The notes: a model not told the origin generated them from the letters alone. 36,123 bases of DNA from a bacterium (GCA_030427525.1 JAUIBD010000010.1:1-36123); one strand, 5' to 3'; shown: positions 24,107 to 32,818, numbered from the stretch's first letter. Numbers and translations are program-made.

Positions 24107-25888
24107 ATGCACACGCTACTAAAAGTTCTTGGCTATGCACGACATTTGTGGCCGTACTATGTTGGAATAATCATTTTCTCAGTTTTGATGAGCTTAACGG
24201 CACTTGCTGCACCGTTCATTATTAAGGATGCAACTGACCTAGTGGTGGCAGCTATTCAAACAGGCAACCCAGATATTTCTGGAGCAATATGGTTGGCGGT
24301 TGCGCTGTTTGTAGCGGATGTGCTAAATACATTATTCACCAACTGGGGCGGATACCTCGGTGATGTCATGAGTGCCAAATTAAAAAAGCAACTGAGTGAA
24401 CGCTACTATACCCACTTGCTAAAACTGCCGCAGAGTTATTATGACAAAGAACTGACGGGCACAATCATTAACCGACTAAACCGCACGATTTTTGAGGTAA
24501 CTCAGTTTATGAACATGTTTGCGAACAATTTTTTCCAAATGTTCCTCACTATGATTCTGACGGTTATTATCGTACTGACTTACAGCTGGGAGCTGGCGCT
24601 GCTGTTGATTATTTTATATCCACTGTTCATGTGGCTGACGGCCCTAACCAGTAAAAAATGGCAGAAATGGCAAAACGAGAAGAATCTACAAACAGACATC
24701 GCAAGCGGGCGATTTGCGGAAGTGATATCACAGATTCGGGTGGTGAAAAGCTTTATACAAGAAAACCTGGAATTTCGCCATTTTGAACGGCGCTTTCAGC
24801 ATACGATTGATATAACACATAAACAGTCGCGCTACTGGCACAACATGGACATTACGCGTAGGTTTGCGCTGAATGCAATCTTTTTCGCTATGTTTGCGTA
24901 TTTATTTGTAAAAACCGCTGAAGGTAGATTTACCGTGGGTGAGATGGTGCTGTTGCTGCAGCTCATTAATATGATGAGATTCCCAATTTTCAATATGAGT
25001 TTCATTATTGAAGGCATCCAAAAGGCAATTTCTGGTAGCCGTGATTACTTTAAAGTAATGGAGCTAGAGCCTGCTGTGGCAGACAAAGACCACGCACCCG
25101 CACTTGAGGTATCAGAGGGTCGTGTGGAATATCACGAGGTCGATTTTGGTTATAACGAGCATGACCAGGTGCTGAAACGAATTAGTTTTGCTGTTGAGCC
25201 GGGCGAAAAAGTTGCCTTGGTTGGCGAAAGCGGTGAAGGAAAAACTACTCTAACAAGCTTGCTGCTACGACTGTACGATGTGAATAATGGTACGATAACC
25301 ATTGATGGTACATCTGTTGATGAGGTGCGCCAAACGAGCCTACGAGAAAATATTGCTGTGGTATTCCAGGAGCCAGCGCTTTTTAGTGGAACTATCCGCG
25401 AAAATATCGCCTATGCAAAGCCACATGCGACCGACGATGATATCGAAAAGGCTGCCAAGGCAGCAAATGCGTTTGATTTCATTGCAAAATTAGAAAATGG
25501 CTTCGATACAGAAATTGGCGAACGCGGTTTAAAGCTTTCTGGTGGACAAAAGCAACGCATAGCGATTGCTCGCGCTATATTAAAGAACGCGCCAATCTTA
25601 CTACTTGACGAGGCGACCAGTAGCTTAGATAGTCGAGCAGAGAAACAAGTGCAAGAAGCCCTTGATAGGCTTATGAAAGGGCGAACCACGCTAATTATTG
25701 CTCACCGCCTCAGTACGATTGCTCATGTGGATCGTATCGTTACACTGAAGCATGGCGAAATAGATGAGGTTGGTACACCGAAACAGCTTGCCAAAACTGG
25801 TGGTATTTATGCGCAGTTACTAGAGCTACAAATGGGTAGTAGCGAGCAGGCGAAAGCAAAATTACGCGACTATGAGATCGCTACGTAG
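24107..25888 (+). CDS. ABC transporter, fused permease/ATPase (exporter type)
   Basis: 593 residues, one half of a homo- or heterodimeric exporter. Six membrane helices occupy ~1-310. The ATPase has Walker A GESGEGKT at 373-380, Q-loop in VVFQEPALFSG, signature LSGGQ at 477-481, Walker B ILLLDEATSSLD with D501 and E502, and the H-loop IIAHRLST. The catalytic Glu is present, so it is an active site. The substrate cannot be read from the sequence; multidrug or lipid export are the usual annotations. No partner half-transporter is adjacent, favouring a homodimer. Confidence 0.93.
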   Translation: MHTLLKVLGYARHLWPYYVGIIIFSVLMSLTALAAPFIIKDATDLVVAAIQTGNPDISGAIWLAVALFVADVLNTLFTNWGGYLGDVMSAKLKKQLSERYYTHLLKLPQSYYDKELTGTIINRLNRTIFEVTQFMNMFANNFFQMFLTMILTVIIVLTYSWELALLLIILYPLFMWLTALTSKKWQKWQNEKNLQTDIASGRFAEVISQIRVVKSFIQENLEFRHFERRFQHTIDITHKQSRYWHNMDITRRFALNAIFFAMFAYLFVKTAEGRFTVGEMVLLLQLINMMRFPIFNMSFIIEGIQKAISGSRDYFKVMELEPAVADKDHAPALEVSEGRVEYHEVDFGYNEHDQVLKRISFAVEPGEKVALVGESGEGKTTLTSLLLRLYDVNNGTITIDGTSVDEVRQTSLRENIAVVFQEPALFSGTIRENIAYAKPHATDDDIEKAAKAANAFDFIAKLENGFDTEIGERGLKLSGGQKQRIAIARAILKNAPILLLDEATSSLDSRAEKQVQEALDRLMKGRTTLIIAHRLSTIAHVDRIVTLKHGEIDEVGTPKQLAKTGGIYAQLLELQMGSSEQAKAKLRDYEIAT

Positions 25889-25893
25889 TTTGA

Positions 25894-25899
25894 TATACT
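25894..25899 (+). promoter_or_regulatory. -10 box of the FKBP-trxB unit
   Basis: GATATACTAAG supplies TATACT. A ~30-base leader with AGGGGAT precedes the ATG at 25935. Confidence 0.5.
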
Positions 25900-25934
25900 A
25901 AGTAAAGTAATTAAGAAACATCTACAGGGGATTT

Positions 25935-26480
25935 ATGGCAACATCGACAAGTCAACGTTTTGGAATATGGGTGATAGCAATTGTACTAACAGTAGGTACA
26001 TTGGCCGGCTTTATTGCAATGATTATTGCACCACAAAACGAGGCAAACGATCAACTACAGCAACAACAAGATCTAGCGCAAAGTGTGAAGGACCAATGGA
26101 AAGCCAATGAACCACTGAAGGGCTACGAGGCAAGCTCCTTTGACCCGGCAAAAGTGACGAAACTCGATGTTGAGGTGCTAAAAAAAGGTACTGGCAAAAC
26201 AGCCGAGGATACCTCAACCGTAAGCGCGAATTATTTTGGCTGGAATAGCGAAGGATTGATTTTTGATAGTACTAATAGGGATGGTACGCAAACTCCAATT
26301 GACTTTGGACTAGACCAAGTAATTTCGGGTTGGACAGAAGGCCTCTCGGGACAAAAAGCTGGTTCGGTAGTTCGCCTTACAATTCCAGCAGACATGGCAT
26401 ATGGCGAAGACACGGGCACATTTACCGGCCGACCTACAGGACCGCTAAAGTTCGTTGTGATTCTGGAAGAGGTGAAATAG
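25935..26480 (+). CDS. Membrane-anchored FKBP-type peptidyl-prolyl cis-trans isomerase
   Basis: 181 residues. An N-terminal helix at ~10-32 (GIWVIAIVLTVGTLAGFIAMII) is an uncleaved anchor, followed by a Gln-rich linker (QLQQQQDLAQ). The FKBP domain occupies ~75-181: KKGTGKTAEDTSTVSANYFGW, GLIFDSTNRDG, PIDFGLDQVISGWTEGLSGQKAGSVVRLTIPADMAYGE, LKFVVILEEV. It probably folds exported proteins outside the membrane. It is separated by one base from trxB, so both may support envelope protein maturation. Confidence 0.93.
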   Translation: MATSTSQRFGIWVIAIVLTVGTLAGFIAMIIAPQNEANDQLQQQQDLAQSVKDQWKANEPLKGYEASSFDPAKVTKLDVEVLKKGTGKTAEDTSTVSANYFGWNSEGLIFDSTNRDGTQTPIDFGLDQVISGWTEGLSGQKAGSVVRLTIPADMAYGEDTGTFTGRPTGPLKFVVILEEVK

Positions 26481-26481
26481 C

Positions 26482-27432
26482 ATGAGCGACACTACTGTAC
26501 GAGATGTCGTAATGATCGGCGCTGGCCCAAGCGCGCTAGCGGCAGCTGTATATACCACTCGCGAAGATATTGACACGGTGCTGTATGAAAAAGGCGTTGT
26601 GGGCGGTATGGCGGCAATCACCGACAAAGTAGACAACTACCCTGGTTTCGCGGAAGGTATTGAAGGATTGAAGCTAGCCGAAGAGTTGCAAAAGCAAGCA
26701 CAGCGATTTGGTGCGAACATAGAATTTGGTGAAGTGAGCGAAATTCGTAACAACGGCGATACGAAAACAGTTGTAGTCGACGGCCAAGACGTGGAAGCAA
26801 AAACTGTACTAATTGCTACAGGCAGTGACTACAACAAAATCAATGTTCCTGGTGAAGCTGAATACTATGGTCGTGGTGTGCACTACTGTGCCACCTGCGA
26901 CGGTGCATTTTATCGTGACAAAAAGCTGGCGGTTGTGGGCGGCGGCAACTCGGCCGTTCAGGAAGCGCTGTTTCTTACGCGCTTTGCGAGCCACATTGAC
27001 CTATTGGTTCGCAGCGAAATTAAAGCCAGTGAAGTACTGCAGCACGAGCTACAGGAATTTATTGATAACGGCAAAATTACAGTACACCTTGGCACCACGA
27101 CGTCCGAAATTGTAGCTGGCGACGGTAAAAAAGTAAGTTCTGTAAAAATAGACGAAGCTGGTGAGCCGAAAGAAATTGAAGTTGACGGAGTGTTCGTGTT
27201 CGTAGGCCTAAAGCCAAACACGCAGTTTTTGCAGGGTTCTGAAATTGACTTAGATACATCTGGTTTGATAAAGACCGACAATTTGTTAGAGACCAGCATG
27301 CCAGGCGTATTTGCCAGCGGAGACGTACGTAGTGGCGCCACTATGCAGATTGCAAGTGCAGTTGGTGAAGGTGCTTCGGCTGCTCTGAGTATTCGAGAAT
27401 ATCTGAACGATATGAAACGCAAAAAATCTTAA
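26482..27432 (+). CDS. trxB: Thioredoxin reductase
   Basis: 316 residues, normal family length. FAD-binding GAGPSA is at 13-18, the redox pair C136-A-T-C139 in HYCATCDGAFYRDK, the NADPH-binding GGGNSA at 153-158, and the C-terminal FAD motif ASGDVRSGA. It transfers electrons from NADPH to thioredoxin. An unusual YEKGVVGGMAA replaces the more common E...GGQL. It ends tail-to-tail with the phospholipase gene, sharing the bases TTAA. Confidence 0.94.
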   Translation: MSDTTVRDVVMIGAGPSALAAAVYTTREDIDTVLYEKGVVGGMAAITDKVDNYPGFAEGIEGLKLAEELQKQAQRFGANIEFGEVSEIRNNGDTKTVVVDGQDVEAKTVLIATGSDYNKINVPGEAEYYGRGVHYCATCDGAFYRDKKLAVVGGGNSAVQEALFLTRFASHIDLLVRSEIKASEVLQHELQEFIDNGKITVHLGTTTSEIVAGDGKKVSSVKIDEAGEPKEIEVDGVFVFVGLKPNTQFLQGSEIDLDTSGLIKTDNLLETSMPGVFASGDVRSGATMQIASAVGEGASAALSIREYLNDMKRKKS

Positions 27433-28418
27433 GCGACGTATTTTTTAAAGAATTTCTCAAGCTGTTTGATGATTTTTGGATCACGTGTTTCAAGTGCGAC
27501 TTCACGTGTACCTAGTAGTACTCCTGCATATACAAAGTTGTGCGAACCAGTCAGAGCGACTTTTTCGCCGCTTGGCATTGTATAAATGATGAATTTCGCA
27601 TGTACGTAGCGGTCGCGTTTGTACAGTGTTTCATGGCCACTAAAGGCAAGTCCAATGCCGATCACCACCTTGTTTAAGGGTCCTGCAAGCTCAGGCCGAT
27701 TAAAATATAGCCTATGTTTTTTACTTTTTAATATGCGGCCAAGTTTACCGGTAGGGCAATACTGTGAAACCAGCAAAACTTCATCAGCCTTTTTTGCCAA
27801 CTCGCACGCTCGCCGATAGATAATCGAGTCACCTTGAAAGCCTCCGTCAGTCAGCACGGTATCTTTTCCATACGAAAATTTATGACTACGATAGGCATAA
27901 TGACTTCGGTCTGCTTTGGTAATTTGGGAACATTCATGAACCAAATCATCAGCCAGGCGCGGGTCTTCGCATCGGAACATGTAATCAATATTATTCAGGA
28001 TGTCTTTTCCGTATAGGTTGATACCTCCGAATGAAAAAACGATGTCATCGACGACTAATGCTTTTATGTGCGTACGCCCTGTGAATGGTGTGGCGCTAAA
28101 ACGTCCCAACCAATCAAATTTGACACCCTTTGATTTGAGTGAGCGTACCATAGCGGTAGTGTCCCGAGATTGTTTACTAAAAAATTTAACTGGCAAGAAG
28201 TGACCGCCTAGCTCGCCGTAGGTAAACATGTCTGCAGCAACAACTACTTCAACGCCACGCTCAGCAGCGCTACCCAGCGCGTCAATAAACTCGTCGGTCG
28301 TGTCATCATCGGTAATCATCAGCGCCATGAAATAGATGCGCGTTGACGCTTTATGAATAGCTGCGGTCGCCTCTTTGAGATACTCGCTAGGCAACAGCAA
28401 CGTAGGTTGTTTCGACAT
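27429..28418 (-). CDS. Phospholipase D-like / cardiolipin synthase-like protein
   Basis: 329 residues. The first HKD motif is intact: H117-I-K119-ALVV-D124 (GRTHIKALVVDD) with GGINLYG downstream. The second is H273-A-K275-FIIY, but the expected Asp is Thr280; the follow-on GSHNFVYAG is present. Members with one imperfect HKD may still work. There is no signal peptide or membrane segment, unlike canonical cardiolipin synthases. Lipid, nucleic-acid or unknown phosphodiester substrates are possible. The next gene upstream on the same strand is another phosphodiesterase (28433-29128), hinting at lipid turnover. Confidence 0.85.
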   Translation of the reverse strand: MSKQPTLLLPSEYLKEATAAIHKASTRIYFMALMITDDDTTDEFIDALGSAAERGVEVVVAADMFTYGELGGHFLPVKFFSKQSRDTTAMVRSLKSKGVKFDWLGRFSATPFTGRTHIKALVVDDIVFSFGGINLYGKDILNNIDYMFRCEDPRLADDLVHECSQITKADRSHYAYRSHKFSYGKDTVLTDGGFQGDSIIYRRACELAKKADEVLLVSQYCPTGKLGRILKSKKHRLYFNRPELAGPLNKVVIGIGLAFSGHETLYKRDRYVHAKFIIYTMPSGEKVALTGSHNFVYAGVLLGTREVALETRDPKIIKQLEKFFKKYVA

Positions 28419-28424
28419 ACTGTT

Positions 28425-28430
28425 ATTATA
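28425..28430 (-). promoter_or_regulatory. -10 box 6 nt before the PLD-like start (leaderless)
   Basis: TATAAT on the minus strand, then AACAGT, then ATG at 28418. Confidence 0.6.
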
Positions 28431-28432
28431 CC

Positions 28433-29128
28433 TTAACTGCTACGTTTCAATTTTTTAGCGATGAGTGCAGGGTCGTCAGTTACAATTCCGTCGACTCCGC
28501 GTTCAGCAAATAGCTTTGCCGTTGCTGGCAGGTTCACCGTGTACACATAGGTAAAAATACCTGCTTTTTTAGCAATGTCTAGTGCCAGCGCATTTGTCCG
28601 CTGGCGATGAAAACCGACAGCCGTGAGATCAAGTTTCAGGTGATGGGCAATGTAGGCAAATGGGTTTTTATCATGTAGTAGCGCGATATTCGCACGTTTG
28701 CTGACAGAACGAACTGCGTAGAGCTCGCTAACTTTAAATGATGAAAACACAATGGAGTCCCAGTCTGAAGCTTTTTTGATATAGCGATCGCGAACCATTC
28801 GAGCGATTTGTGAACCACTGCCGTAGCTTTTTATTTCTAAATTCAGTAAAATTTTGCCGAAAAATTCATCCAGGATTTCTTCGAGCGTATTTATATGATG
28901 GCCTTTTTCGAGCGCTTTTCGAATGCTTTCGTGTGACGACCAACGGATCCAATTTTGCTTGTTGTGTTTGCGCAGTGTCATGTCGTGTATCGCTAAAGGT
29001 ACCTTGTCGCGTGTCAAGCGAATATCAAATTCAAGCATGTCAGCACCGACCTCTTGGCCTTTTCGGAGGGCATCAACAGTATTTTCCGGCGCCAGCCCAG
29101 CTGCGCCGCGGTGTCCAATGATTAACAT
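28433..29128 (-). CDS. Glycerophosphodiester phosphodiesterase (GDPD family)
   Basis: 231 residues, cytosolic. The active-site set is complete: H6-R7 (IIGHRGAAG), E15 (APENT), E33 and D35 (MLEFDIRLT), H48 (AIHDMTL). The C-terminal GVDGIVTDDPALI is the final barrel strand. It would release glycerol-3-phosphate from deacylated phospholipids, possibly scavenged from a host. Its -10 box (TATACT, 29040-29045 region reads 29140-29145) lies about 11 bases before the ATG. Confidence 0.93.
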   Translation of the reverse strand: MLIIGHRGAAGLAPENTVDALRKGQEVGADMLEFDIRLTRDKVPLAIHDMTLRKHNKQNWIRWSSHESIRKALEKGHHINTLEEILDEFFGKILLNLEIKSYGSGSQIARMVRDRYIKKASDWDSIVFSSFKVSELYAVRSVSKRANIALLHDKNPFAYIAHHLKLDLTAVGFHRQRTNALALDIAKKAGIFTYVYTVNLPATAKLFAERGVDGIVTDDPALIAKKLKRSS

Positions 29129-29154
29129 AACTACCAGCTAGTATAACAATTTGC

Positions 29155-29160
29155 TACAAT
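29155..29160 (+). promoter_or_regulatory. -10 box of the pyrophosphatase-Nudix unit
   Basis: TTGCTACAAT contains TACAAT. A 25-base leader with AAGGAG at 29175-29180 follows, so this is a leadered transcript. Confidence 0.55.
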
Positions 29161-29185
29161 ATAAACAGTAAACAAAGGAGAAATA

Positions 29186-29713
29186 ATGGCAGACTTTAAC
29201 CAAGTTCTAACACCTGGTAACGTAGACGACGGCATGGTAAACACCGTAGTCGAGATCCCACAAGGTTCACAACTAAAAGTAGAATGGGACCGCGAACGCG
29301 CAGCGTTTATGCTCGACCGCGTAGAACCACGTATTTTTGCAAAGCCGGTTAACTACGGCTTTATTCCACAAACCCTCGACGAAGACGGCGACGAGCTTGA
29401 TACCTTGATTGTGTGCCCTGAACCATTGGCAACTGGCGTGTGGTTAGAGGCAAAAGTACTTGGCGTGATGAAATTTGTTGACGATGGCGAAGTAGATGAC
29501 AAGATTGTGGTAGTTCCAGCCGACAACCGAGACGATGGCGATGCAATTAATAGCCTCGACGACATTTCACACCTACTAAAACAAATTGAAAACCATTTCA
29601 ACCACTACAAAGACCTGAAAAAACCAGGCAGCACCGAAGTAAAATCTTGGGGCGATGTAGAAGAAGCCAAAGCAGTGATAAAAGAGTGCATGGAGCGCTG
29701 GAACAGCAAATAA
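29186..29713 (+). CDS. ppa: Inorganic pyrophosphatase (family I)
   Basis: 175 residues. Family I signature: VVEIPQGSQLKVEWDRERAAFMLDR, NYGFIPQTLDEDGDELDTLIV (the metal-binding D-x-D-x-x-D set), then KIVVVPADNRDD and HFNHYKDL. It hydrolyses pyrophosphate to drive biosynthesis. The N-terminal ~15 residues diverge from the common KLP start, but the core is intact. The Nudix gene starts within its stop codon. Confidence 0.95.
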   Translation: MADFNQVLTPGNVDDGMVNTVVEIPQGSQLKVEWDRERAAFMLDRVEPRIFAKPVNYGFIPQTLDEDGDELDTLIVCPEPLATGVWLEAKVLGVMKFVDDGEVDDKIVVVPADNRDDGDAINSLDDISHLLKQIENHFNHYKDLKKPGSTEVKSWGDVEEAKAVIKECMERWNSK

Positions 29714-30141
29714 TGCAAATCCTTAATGTCACCAAAGTTCTGATACGAAACGGCGAAGGCAAGTACCTTTTACTGAGAGGCAGCGTATGGCCAGAGCGAC
29801 CAGATAGATCGCAGAAGCCTGATTTACCAGGAGGCTTGGTAGACGAAGGCGAGACGCACGTGCAGGGCGCGGTTCGCGAGGTAAAAGAAGAAGCAAATAT
29901 AGATGTCGCTGAGTCTGATATGTTGCTTGTCTATTCTACGACATACCTCCACGCCTCAGAGGGCGAGTCTGTAAACCGTCATATTTATCGTGTAGATGTT
30001 GAAGGCACTCCAGAGGTGACACTCAGCTGGGAGCACGAGGCTTTCAGTTGGGTAAGCGCTGACGATCTACTGAACTTAGAAATACGCGACCCGTACCCAG
30101 AAGTCTTCCGATACCTGAAAGAAATTGGCCAGCTAAGCTAG
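29713..30141 (+). CDS. Nudix hydrolase
   Basis: 142 residues from the ATG at 29713, overlapping the ppa stop (TAATG). The Nudix box reads GGLVDEGETHVQGAVREVKEEANI, with the catalytic REVKEE intact and the usual final Gly replaced by Asn. WPERPDRSQKPDLPGG shows the conserved entry to the box. Nudix products release pyrophosphate or phosphate, which fits coupling to ppa. The substrate is unknown. The stop shares CTAG with the convergent rel gene. Confidence 0.92.
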   Translation: MQILNVTKVLIRNGEGKYLLLRGSVWPERPDRSQKPDLPGGLVDEGETHVQGAVREVKEEANIDVAESDMLLVYSTTYLHASEGESVNRHIYRVDVEGTPEVTLSWEHEAFSWVSADDLLNLEIRDPYPEVFRYLKEIGQLS

Positions 30142-31646
30142 TGCTTTCTGCTGGGCAATAGGCGTTCCAGCATGCCACGATTCTCGCGTGATAGCTGCAG
30201 GCGTAACTTTTCTTTCGCGTGATTAGTTACCAAATACTCTTTCCATTGCGGTTTTGGCTTGGCAGTTTTGCTGGTGAGCACTTCTACCGTGTCACCGTGC
30301 TGTAGTTCGTAGCTAAACGGCTTCATCACGCCATTGATACGAAAGCCACTCGCGTGTGAGGCAACGTCTGAGTGCACGCGGTAGGCGAAATCGAGCGGGT
30401 AAGCACCTGCAGGCAGATCCCATATATCGCCTTTTGGCGAGTAGATAAAAATACGGTCTTTGAACAAGTTCATGCGAAATTTTTTGGCGTCGAACTGTTT
30501 GCCTCCGGCGGCTTTTGCTGCCGTTTGCTGTAGGTCGCTAATCCATGATAGATTCGCAGGAAGTTTAGCGATGGCACCTTTTTTATAAGCCTCGGTTAGT
30601 TTTGATTCATTGTAATGGAAGCTTGCGGCGAATCCCCGTTCCGCGTAGTCGTGCATTTCGCGGGTACGCACCTGAAATTCTACTATCTGGCCAGTGTCGG
30701 TTTGAATTGTGGTGTGCAAGCTTTGGTACCCGTTTTGCTTTGGTTGCGCTACGTAATCTTTGATGCGCTCGTAAAATGGTGTGTATAGTTCGTGTAGCAC
30801 ACCAAGTACTAGGTAACAGGTCGAAAGGTCATCTACAATAATACGAAGGGCCACTAGGTCGTGCACACGGTCCATGTCGCCCTCTAGTCGGTCGAGCTTT
30901 TTGAATGTGCTATACACACTTTTTATGCGGCCATCCATCTCAAAGTCGATCTTTTCATCTTTCAGACGCGCTTCAACAGCCCGCTGTACAGTATTCAACC
31001 GTTTCTGGCTTTTCTTCAGGCGACTATCCATCAGTGCTTTCGTGCGTGCGAAATCTTTCGGCATCATGTATTTAAAGGCTAATTCCTCTAGCTGTACGCG
31101 TACTCGTCCCATGTTTAAACGGTCGGCCAGCGGCGCAAATACTTCCATGGTTTCTCGCGCGATTTTCTTTTGTTTTTCGCGGGGCATGTGTTCGAGTGTA
31201 CGCATATTATGCAAACGGTCGGCAAGTTTGATAATAAGAACACGTACATCTTGGCCAACAGCAATCATCAGCTTTGAAAGATTGTCTTTGGTACCAGGTA
31301 GGTAGGTCGTAAGGTCGCGCATTCCGCTACGTGCTTGGCCAACTTTGGTTACCCCATCTACCAAAAACGCGACATCGCGGCCAAAGGTGGTTTCTAGCTT
31401 TTCCAGAGTCAACTCTGTATCTTCCAGCGTGTCATGCAGTACGCCGGCAATGACCGTGTCGATATCCATGCCCCAATCAATCAAAATGCAGGCCACAGCT
31501 AGCGGGTGAATGATATAGCTTTCACCACTTTTTCGCTTTTGACCTTTGTGGGCTTTCGTAGCCATATCAATTGCATGCTCGAGCTCTAGTACGTCATTAT
31601 CGGCGTACTTTGCTTTTGCCGCGGCTACAACCTCTTTCCTGCTCAT
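30138..31646 (-). CDS. rel: Bifunctional (p)ppGpp synthetase/hydrolase lacking the C-terminal regulatory domain
   Basis: 502 residues from the ATG at 31646, fixed by the leaderless promoter. The HD hydrolase domain has H47, H71-D72 (LHDTLEDTE) and D143 (KLADRLHN), all intact. The synthetase has D263 (VHDLVALR), the RIKD motif at 294-297 typical of bifunctional Rel, and E323 (VEFQVRT). The TGS domain occupies ~396-460 (DRIFIYSPKGDIWDLPAGAYPLDFAY). The protein ends ~40 residues after TGS, whereas classical Rel has ~740 residues with helical, zinc-finger and ACT domains. Loss of these should weaken ribosome control. Confidence 0.93.
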   Translation of the reverse strand: MSRKEVVAAAKAKYADNDVLELEHAIDMATKAHKGQKRKSGESYIIHPLAVACILIDWGMDIDTVIAGVLHDTLEDTELTLEKLETTFGRDVAFLVDGVTKVGQARSGMRDLTTYLPGTKDNLSKLMIAVGQDVRVLIIKLADRLHNMRTLEHMPREKQKKIARETMEVFAPLADRLNMGRVRVQLEELAFKYMMPKDFARTKALMDSRLKKSQKRLNTVQRAVEARLKDEKIDFEMDGRIKSVYSTFKKLDRLEGDMDRVHDLVALRIIVDDLSTCYLVLGVLHELYTPFYERIKDYVAQPKQNGYQSLHTTIQTDTGQIVEFQVRTREMHDYAERGFAASFHYNESKLTEAYKKGAIAKLPANLSWISDLQQTAAKAAGGKQFDAKKFRMNLFKDRIFIYSPKGDIWDLPAGAYPLDFAYRVHSDVASHASGFRINGVMKPFSYELQHGDTVEVLTSKTAKPKPQWKEYLVTNHAKEKLRLQLSRENRGMLERLLPSRKH

Positions 31647-31652
31647 ATATCT

Positions 31653-31658
31653 AGTATA
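31653..31658 (-). promoter_or_regulatory. -10 box 6 nt before the rel start (leaderless)
   Basis: TATACT on the minus strand, then AGATAT, then ATG at 31646. Confidence 0.6.
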
Positions 31659-31676
31659 CCCTAGACCGAGGTAGTG

Positions 31677-31682
31677 TATAAT
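31677..31682 (+). promoter_or_regulatory. -10 box of gap
   Basis: GTGTATAATC supplies TATAAT; a ~40-base leader with GAAAGGGTGG follows. It lies ~20 bases from the divergent rel promoter. Confidence 0.6.
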
Positions 31683-31728
31683 CATAAGCAAGACAAGAAA
31701 TGCATGTACTGAAAGGGTGGGAAAACAC

Positions 31729-32739
31729 ATGAGTACAACCAAGATCGCCATAAATGGCTTTGGACGAATCGGCCGCAACGCTTTTAAAATTGCCTTTGAA
31801 CGGAGTGATTTAGAAATTGTCGCCATAAACGACCTAACAGATAATAAAACACTGGCGTACTTGCTGAAACACGACAGCAACTACGGCACCTATGGCCACG
31901 ATGTAAAGGCAGAGGAAGACGGCTTTACGGTAGATGGCAAAAAGGTAAAGGTGCTAGCTGAAAAAGATCCTGCTGCGCTGCCATGGGGTGATATGGGCGT
32001 TGACTTGGTAATTGAAAGTACTGGCTTTTTTACCGATAAAGAAGGTGCGAGTAAGCACATTCAGGCAGGCGCGAAACGTGTGGTGATATCTGGCCCTACA
32101 AAAAGCGATGGTGTCGACACAATTGTACTGGGTGCTAATGATGACAAAGTAGAGGGTGCAACGGAAGTGATTTCAAACGCCAGCTGTACCACAAATAGTT
32201 TAGGTGCTGTTATGGCGGTGCTCGACGCTGAATTTGGCGTGGAAAAGAGTATGCTAACCACCGTACACAGCTACACTGCTAGCCAGAAACTGCAAGATGC
32301 ACCGGCCAAAGACCTGCGTGAGGGCCGCAACGCTGCAGAAAACATGGTACCAACTACTACCGGCGCCGCCATTGCTGTTACGAAAACATTGCCACAGCTA
32401 GAGGGCAAGTTCGACGGTGTAAGTGTACGTGTACCGACTCCTGTGGTATCGATTTCAGATGTTACGGCGTTACTTTCAAAAGATGTAACTGTGGAAGAAG
32501 TGAACGAAGCCTTCAAAAAGGCTGCCGCGCAAGATTACTACCAGGGAATTTTGGGCGTGTCAGACGAACCGCTGGTCTCGAGCGATTACATTGGCAACAG
32601 CAATTCGGGTACTGTTGACCTACCGCTCACCAAAGTTGTCGATGGCAACTTGATAAAAGTGATGGTATGGTACGACAACGAGTGGGGTTATAGCAACCGC
32701 CTCGTAGAGCTTGTCGCCGACGTTGGCAAGAACTTGTAA
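31729..32739 (+). CDS. gap: Glyceraldehyde-3-phosphate dehydrogenase
   Basis: 336 residues, full length. The start at 31729 follows GGGTGG; the GTG at 31717 falls inside the ribosome-binding region. NAD-binding INGFGRIGRNAFK opens the protein, C153 in SNASCTTNSLG is the catalytic cysteine, and HSYTASQKLQDAP supplies the paired His. The C-terminus WYDNEWGYSNRLVELVADV is standard. It is a central glycolytic enzyme. A diverged copy of its last ~23 codons lies 80 bases downstream. Confidence 0.97.
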   Translation: MSTTKIAINGFGRIGRNAFKIAFERSDLEIVAINDLTDNKTLAYLLKHDSNYGTYGHDVKAEEDGFTVDGKKVKVLAEKDPAALPWGDMGVDLVIESTGFFTDKEGASKHIQAGAKRVVISGPTKSDGVDTIVLGANDDKVEGATEVISNASCTTNSLGAVMAVLDAEFGVEKSMLTTVHSYTASQKLQDAPAKDLREGRNAAENMVPTTTGAAIAVTKTLPQLEGKFDGVSVRVPTPVVSISDVTALLSKDVTVEEVNEAFKKAAAQDYYQGILGVSDEPLVSSDYIGNSNSGTVDLPLTKVVDGNLIKVMVWYDNEWGYSNRLVELVADVGKNL

Positions 32740-32740
32740 A

Positions 32741-32750
32741 ACATCACTTT
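32741..32750 (+). repeat. Left copy of a 10-bp direct repeat flanking the cassette segment
   Basis: ACATCACTTT, two bases after the gap stop; the identical 10-mer lies at 34961-34970. A 9-mer TTTCAAAGC also recurs in the same order (32779-32787 and 34969-34977). Confidence 0.5.
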
Positions 32751-32766
32751 AGGGGGTGGAAACGCA

Positions 32767-32810
32767 GCTTTGAATTCATTTCAAAGCACGTTGGAGGGGC
32801 GAGCCCCTCC
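32767..32810 (+). other. Two adjacent perfect hairpins downstream of gap
   Basis: GCTTTGAA (32767-32774) pairs with TTCAAAGC (32780-32787), and GGAGGGG (32793-32799) with CCCCTCC (32804-32810) over a four-base CGAG loop. There is no U-tract, so this is not a standard terminator; it could stabilise the gap mRNA or be a junction relic. Confidence 0.5.
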
Positions 32811-32818
32811 TGAAGGTG

